NCBI GenBank assembly: GCA_002336895.1
Contig: DDFC01000023.1
Span: 1 to 64,000, forward strand
DNA length: 64,000 nucleotides
Source: Verrucomicrobiaceae bacterium UBA1938
Lineage (GTDB): Bacteria > Verrucomicrobiota > Verrucomicrobiia > Verrucomicrobiales > Verrucomicrobiaceae
Reading direction: 5' to 3'
In this document: positions 26,559-35,961 of the stretch, piece by piece
Layout of the letters: every line of letters begins with the position of its first letter
Position numbering within the stretch: the first letter of the stretch is position 1
Translations under genes and position numbers: made by a program
Notes under the pieces: model-generated
The model's input: the letters and a program-made list of their open reading frames with translations, nothing else
What the model was told of the DNA's origin: nothing
The model's database searches: none

Positions 26559-28310
26559 TTATTTAAATTGCAGAGGCTTGCGAAGGGGCATTTTAATTTC
26601 GAAGTCGTAGGCATAGCGTGCTTCATCCACGCCGCTGTCCACCTTCACATATTTGTCACGCTTGCTTTCAAAGTCCGGCATTTCGAAGGAATCCATCTTG
26701 GCCAGCTTGGCGGCGAAATCATAGACCACTTTCTGCTCACCCTCGTTGTTCTTGCGGTACAATCCGCGCAGACGCAGGGAATACACAGGCGCTGCCTGTG
26801 CACCAGGCTTGCTGTTGCTCGTGGTCGAGCTCCCGCTTTCATCCTCCCCGCCCCAGAGCGGAGCCGTCACGGGCTTGTCATCCTTCAAAACCTCCACGAC
26901 CGGCAGCCAGATGAGATCATTGTCAAACTGCTGGTTCAGGTCATTGAGGATACGCACCCACCAGGAGCGGTCCGTCACAGCCTGCTCCAGCTGCGCACTG
27001 CGTCCTCTCAGCTCCTCCTGCCGTGCATCCAGCTGACGGATCCCCTCGGAAAGCGTGTTCAGCTTGGCATACTCTTCACTCAGGGCGGCAGTGCGGGTTT
27101 TGACAACTGATTCGGCGCTGTTGAACCAGTGAATGGATGCCCCGAGCGCCCCCATGACGCACAACCCGGCCAGAATCAATGCTGGCGCGCGGCGGGCAGA
27201 ATCGCGAGCTGATGCAAGAGCGTCTGGCACGAGCTCGATCTCGCATGGGCAGCTGCCCATGCCACGCAAGGCCAGACCGACAAGCTCTCCGAGCGCCGGC
27301 GCGTCAATCTGCGCAGCCTCGGCGCTGACGCCGCGATCCGTCTGGACACCACGCAGGCCGTTGAAGACCTCCACTGGCAGCTTCAGCTTTTCGGTGAAAA
27401 ATTCCGCCACATAGCCCGTGGAAGAGCCGCCGCCCGCGAGAAAGACGCGTTTCGGCGCGCTGCCACCCTGCTGGCTGCGGTAGAAGGTGATGGTCCGCAT
27501 GATTTCAGCGTGCAGCCGGGTCATCGAATTGCGCATGACCTTGGACATGGCATTGACCCCTTCGTCCGGGTGATCTTCCACCGCCCCTCCGAGGGCCACA
27601 AAGCCCTGGGAGCGCTTCTGCTGCTCGGCATCGGCAAACGAAATGCCAAATTCCTTGGCGATGGCATTGGTGACTGCCGCTCCGCCAACGAGCAGATTGC
27701 GAGTAAAGAAGCGGTCCCCCTCGATAAATACGAGGTTGGTTGAGCGGGCGCCCATGTCCACCACAAGCACAGGTTCATCGACGTCCGGATAGCTGTAGCG
27801 GAATGCATTGTAGAGAGCCAGCGGCCCCACGTCCATCCCCACCACCTTGACACCGCCTTCAGCCACCTCCTGATGCATCTCATTGAGGGGCTCGCGCTTC
27901 ATCGCGGCCAGCACCACCTCCACTTCTCCGACATCGGAGTTGGAGACCACTTCATAGTCCCAGGAGACTTCATCCAGCTGCCACGGCACATTCTGCCGGG
28001 CCTCAAATTCCACGATTTGCGCGAGCTTGTCCTTGGAAACAGGAGGCAGCTTGACAAAGCGGCTGAAAACCGGATGCCCGGGAACGGAGCACCACGCCTT
28101 CTGCCCTTTGATTTTCAGCTTGCTGGAAAGCTCCTGGAGAGCAGCCTTCATCTGAGACAGACGGCTGACATCAACCGATGGATCTCCATCAAGCTCGATG
28201 ATTTCGTATCTTTTGAGGATTAAATCCCCACCTGGCGTCTTGCCGAAAACCGCTCCACTGACGCGTTGGGAGCCAAGACTGACGACTGCGATGCTATTTG
28301 GGTCTGCCAT
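26559..28310 (-). CDS. Amuc_1101-family PilM-like pilus complex protein (PilM-PilN fusion)
   Basis: 583 residues. The N-terminal ~360 residues form an actin-like ATPase fold of the PilM type: phosphate-1-like SIAVVSLGSQRVSGAVFGK, VLVVDMGARSTNLVFIEGD and the adenosine motif RVFLAGGGSSTGYVAEF. After ~375 comes a membrane helix (APALILAGLCVMGALGASIH) and a PilN-like periplasmic coiled coil and domain. PilM, which is cytoplasmic, and PilN, its inner-membrane partner, are separate in classical type IV pilus systems, so the fusion simplifies the platform. The start ATG 28308-28310 gives MADPNSIAVV. Confidence 0.88.
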   Translation of the reverse strand: MADPNSIAVVSLGSQRVSGAVFGKTPGGDLILKRYEIIELDGDPSVDVSRLSQMKAALQELSSKLKIKGQKAWCSVPGHPVFSRFVKLPPVSKDKLAQIVEFEARQNVPWQLDEVSWDYEVVSNSDVGEVEVVLAAMKREPLNEMHQEVAEGGVKVVGMDVGPLALYNAFRYSYPDVDEPVLVVDMGARSTNLVFIEGDRFFTRNLLVGGAAVTNAIAKEFGISFADAEQQKRSQGFVALGGAVEDHPDEGVNAMSKVMRNSMTRLHAEIMRTITFYRSQQGGSAPKRVFLAGGGSSTGYVAEFFTEKLKLPVEVFNGLRGVQTDRGVSAEAAQIDAPALGELVGLALRGMGSCPCEIELVPDALASARDSARRAPALILAGLCVMGALGASIHWFNSAESVVKTRTAALSEEYAKLNTLSEGIRQLDARQEELRGRSAQLEQAVTDRSWWVRILNDLNQQFDNDLIWLPVVEVLKDDKPVTAPLWGGEDESGSSTTSNSKPGAQAAPVYSLRLRGLYRKNNEGEQKVVYDFAAKLAKMDSFEMPDFESKRDKYVKVDSGVDEARYAYDFEIKMPLRKPLQFK

Positions 28311-28360
28311 GCTAAAATAGGGGGAAATTGCTGGTCAACGGAGCTGATGGTGGGCAGTGC

Positions 28361-28990
28361 TTACTTGGCTCTGACGGGCACGTCGTAATCGCCAAAAGCA
28401 AAGGCAAAGGGAGTCTGGTTTTTATTGAGGAGCATGCCCGTAAGCAATGCGAATGCATCCTTGTTTTCCCACCAAGGCTTGTTGCCAACGCTCGACTTGG
28501 CGGCGATCACCTTGCCATCCACCACAAATTCCACACCCCACCCCTGGATGTCAGAGGAAGCAGTCGTCGTATCCTTGAGGAAAATGGACTTCATGGTCGC
28601 GGGCGAGATGTAGGCCAGCGCGTGGCAGGGCTGGTCTGCCGGGATTTCCACCAAGTCCAGCGTGCCTGTGAGCACCTCACGCTTCGGAGGAGTCTCCTTG
28701 TTCATATGCTGCAGCGCCACATAGAGATTCAACTGAATGCCAGCCAGAGACCCCTTGCGGCCACCCGCATCCTCGGGGAGCTTGATGTCAAATTCCACAT
28801 CCAGCTCGATCCAGTTTTTCGGCTCCCAGCGCTTCATCTTGATGTTGCTGACGCTGTACTGAGGTGTCGGCTGCTCCTCCACGGTCACATTCTTGATTCT
28901 GAGCTTGACTTTGTCAGCGCCACTTGAGGTTTGCGCATGCGCGGCACAGGCGAACAAAAGAGAAGCAAGGATCAAACTGAAGGATTTCAT
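28361..28990 (-). CDS. Amuc_1102-family pilus-like protein
   Basis: 209 residues from ATG 28990 (the frame is open 15 codons further upstream, but this Met starts a clean signal peptide, SFSLILASLLFACAAHAQ). The mature part is a secreted beta-rich domain (VKLRIKNVTVEEQPTPQYSV, NWIELDVEFDIKLPEDAG, WGVEFVVDGKVIAAKSS). First gene of the pilus-like operon, facing the sugar-binding lipoprotein gene across ~285 bases. The Akkermansia counterpart is part of the same cluster; molecular role unknown. Confidence 0.85.
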   Translation of the reverse strand: MKSFSLILASLLFACAAHAQTSSGADKVKLRIKNVTVEEQPTPQYSVSNIKMKRWEPKNWIELDVEFDIKLPEDAGGRKGSLAGIQLNLYVALQHMNKETPPKREVLTGTLDLVEIPADQPCHALAYISPATMKSIFLKDTTTASSDIQGWGVEFVVDGKVIAAKSSVGNKPWWENKDAFALLTGMLLNKNQTPFAFAFGDYDVPVRAK

Positions 28991-29275
28991 GGCTGGGGTC
29001 TGGTGGTTCCGGGAATTTAAAAGTTTTATCAGCAAAACACCCTGCGCATCAAGCAGTGATTCGCAGAAAGTCGCGAAAATGCCCTGCCACAGCGCGAATT
29101 TGCCTCGCCAAAGGCTGCAACAGTCTCTTTTTGTGTTTCATCGAGCAGGAATTGAGCAGGCGGAGACACGCCCAGTCTGAGATTGCACACTCACGCAAGC
29201 ACAAGACCGGTGGAGATTTCCGAATTATCTGGTTCTTGTGCTGGCTGGTCCCCGGAGCCTAAAATACCATCCATC

Positions 29276-30400
29276 ATGCCCCCACCCACTCCACGAACCG
29301 CAGCCGTCTGCTTCAGCGCCCTGACCTTGTTCTTGACTGCCTGCGGTCCGTCAGATCCCCCCGCTGCAAAAACCGACTCCGACTCCAGCTCCGGCAAACA
29401 AGCCGCTTCACAGCCGGCACAGCCGCCTGCGGCTGCGCCCACACCTGCGGCACTCCTGGCGGCCAGCGGTCTCGCAGCCAAGGACGAACGCGCGCAGATT
29501 CATCTCCTGCTCCCAGACACCCGCATCGCCATGCAGGCATTTCAGCGCGACGGCCTGAACATGCTCATCAGCAGACGACAGGGCTACCAGCTCACCACCA
29601 GCGACGCCGAAGGCAGCAGCGCCCGGCAGGCGGAGCAGTTCCGCAAGTCCATCGCCGCAAAACCCGCCGTCATCATCATCAGCCCCATTGATCCCGCTTC
29701 TCTGGCGGCACTGATCGTCGAGGCAAAAACCCAGGGCATCATCGTCATCGGCCTTGATAAACGCATGCTCAATGAGGGCTGTGCCAGCATCGTTTACTCA
29801 GACCAGCGCCTCGTGGGACGTCTGGCCGCAGAAGCCGTCGTCGATGCACTGAAACGCAAGGCTGCAGAGGAAAGCCGCACAGACGTCACCGGACGCGTCG
29901 TCCAGCTCCGTGGCGCCGCCGATGACCATGCCTCCAACGAGATGGCCGAAGGCTTCAGCGAGGGGCTGCGCTCGCAGCCTGGCATCATCATCGTGCACGA
30001 CGCTCCCGCAGACTGGAACACAGACAAGGCCTCTCAGCGCACTGCAGACGCCCTCAAGCTCCAGCAAAATTTTGACGCCATCTACGCTCACAGCGATGCC
30101 ATCGCCCTCGGCGCAGCCAAGGCCGCTGAAGCCGCAGGCCAGCGCGAAAATGTTTTCATCATTGGCACAGACGGCCTGTCAGGCCAGAAGCGCGGCCTTG
30201 AATCCATCCGTGACGGAGAAATAGACGCCAGCGTCGTTCAGCCGGCACTGGTGGACCTCGCGCTGCAGATCGTCGCCAAGCTGCGCACGGACAAAGCCTT
30301 CAAGCCGCAGCCCTCCTACGAGATCCAGCCCATGGTCATTCTCCCCAAGAATGTGGAGCAGTGCCTGCGCACAGGCACCTACAAGCTGCCGCAGCTGTAG
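29276..30400 (+). CDS. Sugar ABC transporter-type substrate-binding lipoprotein (RbsB-like)
   Basis: 374 residues from ATG 29276, chosen because it begins a lipoprotein signal (SALTLFLTAC, lipobox Cys ~24). After a linker rich in Ser/Pro/Ala, the type I periplasmic-binding fold follows: QAFQRDGLNMLISRRQGYQL, VIIISPIDPASLAALIVEAK, IIVIGLDKRML, RVVQLRGAADDHASNEMAEG, AIYAHSDAIALGAAKAAEAA, VFIIGTDGLSGQKRGLESI. These are the conserved elements of ribose/galactose-binding proteins. No permease or ATPase gene is close, so it is an orphan receptor or works with a distant transporter. Divergent from the pilus operon. Confidence 0.88.
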   Translation: MPPPTPRTAAVCFSALTLFLTACGPSDPPAAKTDSDSSSGKQAASQPAQPPAAAPTPAALLAASGLAAKDERAQIHLLLPDTRIAMQAFQRDGLNMLISRRQGYQLTTSDAEGSSARQAEQFRKSIAAKPAVIIISPIDPASLAALIVEAKTQGIIVIGLDKRMLNEGCASIVYSDQRLVGRLAAEAVVDALKRKAAEESRTDVTGRVVQLRGAADDHASNEMAEGFSEGLRSQPGIIIVHDAPADWNTDKASQRTADALKLQQNFDAIYAHSDAIALGAAKAAEAAGQRENVFIIGTDGLSGQKRGLESIRDGEIDASVVQPALVDLALQIVAKLRTDKAFKPQPSYEIQPMVILPKNVEQCLRTGTYKLPQL

Positions 30401-30569
30401 CTCTCGCGATTTCCTGCACCTTTTCGCCCGGCATCATCTTTCACCCGCCCTCTCGATGCGCAAAAAACGCCCATCGCCAGCCGTTCACGATCAAATATCG
30501 CCCACCACTCCACTCCTCCCGCCTCCCATGATTGCCGCCCCCAGCCGCCTTCGTAGCCATTACTCTGAC

Positions 30570-31322
30570 ATGCTGCGCCCACTCGCCGCCACCGCGCTCT
30601 TCCTCCTCTTCGCCCTCGCCGACGTGCGGGCGCAGGATGCTGCGGCTCCGCAACCAAATGCCAAGGCCCAGTTGGAGGAGGCTCAAAAGCTCGTCAAGCA
30701 GGTCTCCCCCGGCGTCTTTGATCTCAATGGCATCCAGATCACCGCCGCCACACGCGAGCTCCGCATCCCCTGCTCCATCCTGCATCAAAAGCTCCCCATC
30801 GAGTACGCCCTCTGCCACGAGGCCGGCGAAAAAGTGCACGAGACCATCCTCGAGACCAAAGTCCGCCCCATCCAGATCCAGCTCGCCCTTCTTCTCGCCA
30901 ATTACCAACCCGGCACCCTCGGCATTCTGGAAAAGCTCGACCCCAAAGAGGAGCGTCCCTACAAGGCCAAAGACACCGAGCCCAAAACCCCCGGAGCCAA
31001 CCGCCTCGCCATCCACGTCGAATGGAAGGACGCGGACAAAACCCAAAAAGTCCCCCTCTCCGACTTCATCCAGGACATCGAAAAACGCAAAACCCCCGAC
31101 GACCTCGACACCTGGATCTTCAACGGCTCCTTCATCGATGAAGGCGGTTTCGCCGCTGAGCAGACCGGCTCCGTCATCTCCACCTACGTGGACCGCGGCG
31201 CCATCATCAACTCCGCCGCCAAAGGCAACCAGCGCGACGACCTCTGGATCAGCATGCCGTCAAACATTCCCGCAGAGGAGACCAAGGTCACCCTCATCAT
31301 CACCCCTGCCGCCGCCAAATAA
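30570..31322 (+). CDS. Exported YdjY-like domain protein
   Basis: 250 residues from ATG 30570, which starts a signal peptide (PLAATALFLLFALADVRA). The frame extends upstream to 30351 but overlaps the previous gene and lacks protein character. The mature domain (PGVFDLNGIQITAATRELRI, then ALCHEAGEKVHETILETKVR, IQIQLALLLANY) matches what I know of the YdjY domain family, whose function is unknown; homologues in this phylum often lie near the kind of repeat protein found next. It precedes that protein on the same strand by 24 bases, so the two are likely co-transcribed. Confidence 0.65.
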   Translation: MLRPLAATALFLLFALADVRAQDAAAPQPNAKAQLEEAQKLVKQVSPGVFDLNGIQITAATRELRIPCSILHQKLPIEYALCHEAGEKVHETILETKVRPIQIQLALLLANYQPGTLGILEKLDPKEERPYKAKDTEPKTPGANRLAIHVEWKDADKTQKVPLSDFIQDIEKRKTPDDLDTWIFNGSFIDEGGFAAEQTGSVISTYVDRGAIINSAAKGNQRDDLWISMPSNIPAEETKVTLIITPAAAK

Positions 31323-31346
31323 CCCTTTTCAACCACCCTCGTTACC

Positions 31347-32510
31347 ATGAAAATCCCAACCCTCCTCCTCACCCTGGCGCTCGGCACCACCGCCGCCTTT
31401 CCGCAGGCTGCCACACAGCCTGCACGCAATGAATCCCTCAAGCAGGAGCTCCGCCTCAGCGTCGAGCGCGGCCTCAATTTCCTCCGCACCAAGCAGAACA
31501 CCACCACCGGCCAGTGGGGCGAAGCCGAGCCCGTCGCCATGACCGCCCTCGGCATCATCGGCTTCATGCTCGACCCCAACCGCAAGCCCGGCGATCCCGT
31601 GCCTGCCGAGGTGGAAAAAGCCACCAAGTACCTCATCAGCCAGGCACGCCCGGATGGCGGCATCTTCACCAAGGCCCGTGGCAACTACAACACCGCCGTC
31701 GCCCTCACCGCACTCCTTCTCAACAACAAGCCTGAGAACGAAGAGGTCATGCTCAAGGCCCGCCGCTACCTCGTCCGCTGCCAGGTGGACCTCGATGAAA
31801 AAGGCAAGCAGGACAACCCGCTCGACGGTGGCATCGGCTACGGAGACGAAAAAGGCATGCATGCCGACATGTCCAACCTCACCTTCGGCCTCGAAGCCCT
31901 CTACTACTCCCAGTCCCTCCTCGCAGACAAAGGAGACGCCGCCAAAAACGAGCCCCAGCTCAATGTCGCCGCCGCCATCGACTTTATCCAGCGCTGCCAG
32001 AACCGCCCCGAAAGCAACAAATCGAGCTGGGTCAGCAAAGACCCCGACGACGCAGGCGGCTTCATCTACAACCCCTCCGAAACCCGCGGTGCCAAGGTCA
32101 CCAATCCTGACGGCTCCGTCGCCCTCCGCAGCTACGGCAGCATCAGCTACGCCGGTCTTCTCAGCTTCATCTACGCCGGTGTGGACAAAGACGACCCCCG
32201 TGTCAAAGCCGTCATCGAATGGCTGCAAAACCACTACAACCCCGATGAAAACCCCGGCCTCGGCGCCGCCGGCCTCTACTACTACTACCAGACCATGAGC
32301 AAGGCCCTCAGCATCGCCAAGATCGACTTCATCAAAACCAAGGACGGCAAGCTCATCGACTGGCGCAAAGACATCACCGAAAAACTCCTCAGCCTCCAGA
32401 AAGGCGACGGCTCCTGGTCCAACGCCGAAGGCCGCTGGATGGAATCCGACCCCGTCCTCACCACCACCTACATCCTCATGGCCCTCGGCCGCATCCACCA
32501 GACGCTGTAA
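31347..32510 (+). CDS. Prenyltransferase/squalene-oxidase repeat protein, exported
   Basis: 387 residues, signal peptide IPTLLLTLALGTTAAFPQA. Four or more alpha/alpha-barrel repeats of the terpenoid cyclase/prenyltransferase type are visible: ERGLNFLRTKQNTTTGQWGE, KYLISQARPDGGIF, AIDFIQRCQNRPE followed by DDAGGFIYNPSE, and LLSLQKGDGSWSNAEGRW. The repeats have the QxxDGSW-like pattern, but I do not see the catalytic DxDD motif of squalene-hopene cyclase, and the protein is exported, so a structural or binding role is more likely than cyclisation. Downstream, a hairpin with a T run at 32556-32599 ends the unit. Confidence 0.8.
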   Translation: MKIPTLLLTLALGTTAAFPQAATQPARNESLKQELRLSVERGLNFLRTKQNTTTGQWGEAEPVAMTALGIIGFMLDPNRKPGDPVPAEVEKATKYLISQARPDGGIFTKARGNYNTAVALTALLLNNKPENEEVMLKARRYLVRCQVDLDEKGKQDNPLDGGIGYGDEKGMHADMSNLTFGLEALYYSQSLLADKGDAAKNEPQLNVAAAIDFIQRCQNRPESNKSSWVSKDPDDAGGFIYNPSETRGAKVTNPDGSVALRSYGSISYAGLLSFIYAGVDKDDPRVKAVIEWLQNHYNPDENPGLGAAGLYYYYQTMSKALSIAKIDFIKTKDGKLIDWRKDITEKLLSLQKGDGSWSNAEGRWMESDPVLTTTYILMALGRIHQTL

Positions 32511-32553
32511 AAAGCTGCCCAGTTGCTCCGCAGCGGGCCTCGAAGAAATTCAC

Positions 32554-32645
32554 TCAGCCGCCAGGCAGCCCATCAGTGGCAGCCCGGCGGCTTTTTCTTA
32601 CCCACGCTTGCAGGATCTTTGGACATCTTTCTCGACACCCCGCCC
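32554..32645 (+). repeat. Duplicated terminator-leader block, copy 1
   Basis: About 92 bases that match 35847-35939 with only about two substitutions (CAGTGG/CAGCGG, CATCTTT/CATCCTT). Each copy lies immediately upstream of one of the two giant secretin-like paralogues, so it probably carries their promoter as well as the terminator. Confidence 0.85.
32556..32599 (+). terminator. Factor-independent terminator, first copy
   Basis: AGCCGCC (32556-32562) pairs with GGCGGCT (32586-32592) and runs into TTTTTCTT. It ends the YdjY/prenyltransferase unit. The block 32554-32645 is repeated almost exactly at 35847-35939. Confidence 0.8.
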
Positions 32646-32668
32646 CGTCATCCGCTAATCTCTCTGGC

Positions 32669-35600
32669 ATGCACCGCCCCTGCATCTTGCTTTTTCTTTT
32701 CACCTTCATCACCCTGGCCCACAGCGCGGAGCCAGCCAAAGACAAAGCAGCGACTCTAAGCGCCGCTCCAGCCCCCGCCCCCGTGGACTTGGATGCAAAA
32801 ACCCTTCTGATGCAAAAGATGGATGAGATCATCATCCCCTCCGTTCGTTTCAAAAAGGCCACACCTGGGCAGGCGCTCGAATTTCTCCGCAAGAAGAGCC
32901 TTGAGCTGGACAAATCACCCGCTGCTTCAGATCAGAAGGGGGTCAATATCATCCTTCGCACGCCCGACACACCAGACGGCCCCCGCATCACTCTGAACCT
33001 GAAGAATGTGACGCTTGCCAAAGCCCTCCTCGCCGTCGTCGAGCAGGCTGTGATGGTCTTCAAGGTGGAGGCCCAGGGCGTGGTTGTTTCAGACATGCAT
33101 GCCTACCGGGACGAAAGACACACGCGCACCATCAATGTGTCTCCCGATTTCCTCTCCGCCGGTCGTCCTACCCCTGACAAGCCATCGCCTGTTGATCCCT
33201 TTGCAGCTCCCCCGCCAGAAGCCGATCCCTCCACTTCCCGGCATCGGTGGAAAACCGCGCAGCAAATCCTCGAAGCAGCAGGCATCCCATTCCCCGAAAA
33301 CAGCAGCGCCTCCTTCAATCCGCTCACGAGCCAGCTCACCGTCACCAATACCCTGCCCAATCTCGACCTCGTCGAAGGTTATGCGAATTCCATACAGCGG
33401 CCTCTCCCGGCCACCGTTGCCTACACCCTCACCATCATCGAAGGGCCGGGGGAACTCATCCGTGATGCCTGCACACAAGCATCACGCCAGGCCGATGCCG
33501 CACCGGCTCTCGCCGCACTGCTCAATCATGCCGGCAAGCCAGACTCCAATGTCCGTGTCGTCAGCGATGCATTTGTCGAAGCCCAATCCGGAACCCGCGC
33601 AACTCTGCACGCCGTGCGCGAGCACCGTTTCACGGCGGACTTCAAGCTTGATGCTCAAGGCCACGCCGCCAGCACGCAGGAAACGCACCCGCTCGGCCTG
33701 CATCTGGACATTGAACCCTCGGCCGGGTCAGACGGTGCCAGCATTGAAACAACGCTCAGCCTGAGCCTGAACCCCGCCCCGTCAGTTCAGCGGCAGGCCA
33801 CCGTCAGCACTCCGCTCACCGGTCATCCTGCGGAGTTTCCGCTCACAGACATTCCTGGCACAAAAATCACAACCTCCTTCAGCCTCAGCACCCGTGCCAC
33901 CAGGCTCATTGGCATCACCAAGGCCGTCGGCACCCCTCAGGAAAAGGCAGACATCCTGCGCGCCGTGTTTATCTCCGCCGCGATTCGCCGCGTAGGGCAT
34001 GGGTCCAGACAGCAGCAGGTGGCCTCACCAGCTCCCCTCCCGGAGGGAATGCTCTTTGCCAGCCTGCAGGTGCCAGACGCCTTGTTTGATGCCGTGCTCC
34101 ATGAATGCCAGCCCGCCACACTTCAGTCATGGCTGGCTCGCGCCGGGGCCTCGTTCCCACCAGGCTCAGTCCTCGATCATCACGAAGGCGTGTTGCGTTG
34201 CGTGAACACCCCTGACAACCTCGCTCTCATCATGGCGCTCGTGGATCAAAGACTCGCTGATGCACCCAAAACCATCGCCCTCACTTTCCACACCATCGCA
34301 GCTCCCGCGCCCCTGCTCCGCGATCTCACGCGCCAGACTCTGGCCTCTGCCGATGACACCTCCATGTTCGCCGCCGTCGAGGCTGCAGCAGGCCGTGGCG
34401 AAGCCCGCTTCCTGAGCTCCACCTTTGTCGAAACCAAACCCGGAAACCGCGTCACTCAGCAAGCCGCCCCCGAGCACCGCTATCTCGAAAGCCAGGACTC
34501 TGATGACCACGGACGCCCCAGTTTTAGCTTCGACACCCGCCATACAGGCGCCCTGCTGGAAGCCGAGCCAGTCATCGGCCCAGACAACCGCACCGTGGAA
34601 CTGACCCTCAACCACGAACTCCATTCCGCACCGCCCGTCACGCACCGCCTCCATTTCGGCGATCCCGCATCTCAGCAGCCTTTCGACATCCCCGCTACAG
34701 ATTTCAACCTCCACAAGACTACAACGGGAATCAACCTTTCCCCAGGCAGCACCCGGCTCCTGTCATTCATCCCACCCTCCGGCCGCGATGAAACCGGCGT
34801 GCTCTGGGCCACCTTTGTGAAATGCGATGTCATACCACAAGTGGCCAGATCTCCTTACTTCCAGATCACGCCCCCTGCACCATCCAAGAGTGCCCAAGAG
34901 GTTCACACCCGCGCCTATCGCATCCCTCCAGATTTTCTTTCTGCAGGCGGAGATGCTGGCGACCCGGACGGCAACAAGAAGCCAAAAACAGCCCGGGATA
35001 TACTTGAAGCTGTGGGCATCTCCTTTCCCCCAGGCACGGCCGCCTATTGCTCCACTACGCCATCGCCCAGTCTGGTGGTCACCAACACGAATGAAAACCT
35101 CGACCTGATAGAAGCTTACGTGGGCGGAGGCTGTTACTCGCCGATCCACCCCGTCTCCATCACTCTTCATGTCGTACAGGGACCAGGCCCGCTCCTGCGC
35201 CGCCTTACGGCCCAGGCTTCCGGCAAAAACAACCACAGGACAGAACTCAACGAACTCCTCGCCGCAGTCAAAGCAGGCACCCTGCAGCATCTCGACATGG
35301 CGCACATCGAGACCAAGTCCGGCGTCCGCGCCACCACCGTCCAGGCCACCAAACACTCCGCCATCACCGAAGTCAGCGTAAATGACAAAGGCGAAACCTT
35401 CTACACGCAAGAGCCACACGAAGTCGGCCTCAACTTCGAACTCGAACCCACTGTCGCCGCAGACATCGCTACCATCGACCTCACCCTCTCCGCCGAATAC
35501 CACACCGCCCCTCCCCTCGAACACCGCGAGAACCTCACCGATGCTCAGGGCCACCGCCTCGAGTTTCCCCTCACTGACTTCTTCACCTCCAAAACCGTCA

Positions 35601-35734
35601 CCGGCATCACCATTCCCTCCGGCTCCGCACGCCTCCTCTCCCTCTACAAGCCTACCGGCAAACCCGAGTTTGAAAAAGAGGACATCCTCCAGGCCATCTT
35701 CATCACCTGTGACATCCTGCGCCCAGAAAAGTAA
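32669..35734 (+). CDS. Giant tri-modular secretin-like protein A
   Basis: 1021 residues from ATG 32669; signal peptide CILLFLFTFITLAHSA. Residues ~48-145 are an STN/N0-type domain almost superimposable on that of the pilus secretin (MDEIIIPSVRFKKATPGQAL; NVSPDFLSAG). Three tandem copies of a ~260-residue module follow: ~196-440, ~457-723, ~745-1018. A full module has an N1-like start (TAQQILEAAGIPFPENSSAS, NPLTSQLTVTNTLPNLDLVE), a middle (LTIIEGPGELIR, AFVEAQSGTRAT), and a degenerate secretin part (LDIEPSAGSDGAS; TGITIPSGSARLLSLYKP; EKEDILQAIFITCDI). The final secretin signature (VPLLGDLPFVG) is missing, so a classical barrel is doubtful. Probably a periplasmic or outer-membrane protein related to the pilus system; function unknown. 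Confidence 0.8.
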   Translation: MHRPCILLFLFTFITLAHSAEPAKDKAATLSAAPAPAPVDLDAKTLLMQKMDEIIIPSVRFKKATPGQALEFLRKKSLELDKSPAASDQKGVNIILRTPDTPDGPRITLNLKNVTLAKALLAVVEQAVMVFKVEAQGVVVSDMHAYRDERHTRTINVSPDFLSAGRPTPDKPSPVDPFAAPPPEADPSTSRHRWKTAQQILEAAGIPFPENSSASFNPLTSQLTVTNTLPNLDLVEGYANSIQRPLPATVAYTLTIIEGPGELIRDACTQASRQADAAPALAALLNHAGKPDSNVRVVSDAFVEAQSGTRATLHAVREHRFTADFKLDAQGHAASTQETHPLGLHLDIEPSAGSDGASIETTLSLSLNPAPSVQRQATVSTPLTGHPAEFPLTDIPGTKITTSFSLSTRATRLIGITKAVGTPQEKADILRAVFISAAIRRVGHGSRQQQVASPAPLPEGMLFASLQVPDALFDAVLHECQPATLQSWLARAGASFPPGSVLDHHEGVLRCVNTPDNLALIMALVDQRLADAPKTIALTFHTIAAPAPLLRDLTRQTLASADDTSMFAAVEAAAGRGEARFLSSTFVETKPGNRVTQQAAPEHRYLESQDSDDHGRPSFSFDTRHTGALLEAEPVIGPDNRTVELTLNHELHSAPPVTHRLHFGDPASQQPFDIPATDFNLHKTTTGINLSPGSTRLLSFIPPSGRDETGVLWATFVKCDVIPQVARSPYFQITPPAPSKSAQEVHTRAYRIPPDFLSAGGDAGDPDGNKKPKTARDILEAVGISFPPGTAAYCSTTPSPSLVVTNTNENLDLIEAYVGGGCYSPIHPVSITLHVVQGPGPLLRRLTAQASGKNNHRTELNELLAAVKAGTLQHLDMAHIETKSGVRATTVQATKHSAITEVSVNDKGETFYTQEPHEVGLNFELEPTVAADIATIDLTLSAEYHTAPPLEHRENLTDAQGHRLEFPLTDFFTSKTVTGITIPSGSARLLSLYKPTGKPEFEKEDILQAIFITCDILRPEK

Positions 35735-35961
35735 TCCTGTCACACAGTCAAAAGCATCACCCCAAGTTCGCAGCTCGCGCTTTCTTATGCTCCTTAGTTA
35801 GCAGAGCGAAGGAGGCCCCCCTTTCCGTCTCCCATTCACCATTTCCTCAGCCGCCAGGCAGCCCATCAGCGGCAGCCCGGCGGCTTTTTCTTACCCACGC
35901 TTGCAGGATCTTTGGACATCCTTCTCGACACCCCGCCCCCTTACCCGGTAGTCTCACCAGC
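35735..35961. other. Intergenic region between the two giant paralogues
   Basis: After a short unmatched stretch (35735-35846) it contains the second copy of the terminator-leader block (35847-35939). It has no gene. Confidence 0.7.
35847..35939 (+). repeat. Duplicated terminator-leader block, copy 2 (with terminator 35849-35892)
   Basis: Near-identical to 32554-32645. The stem AGCCGCC (35849-35855) / GGCGGCT (35879-35885) followed by TTTTTCTT terminates gene A; the rest leads gene B. Both genes start with ATGCACCG a few bases further on. Confidence 0.85.

Noticed and set aside
31347..32510. Squalene-hopene cyclase
   Set aside because: Only the repeat fold is present; the protein is exported and half the usual size, with no DxDD motif seen.
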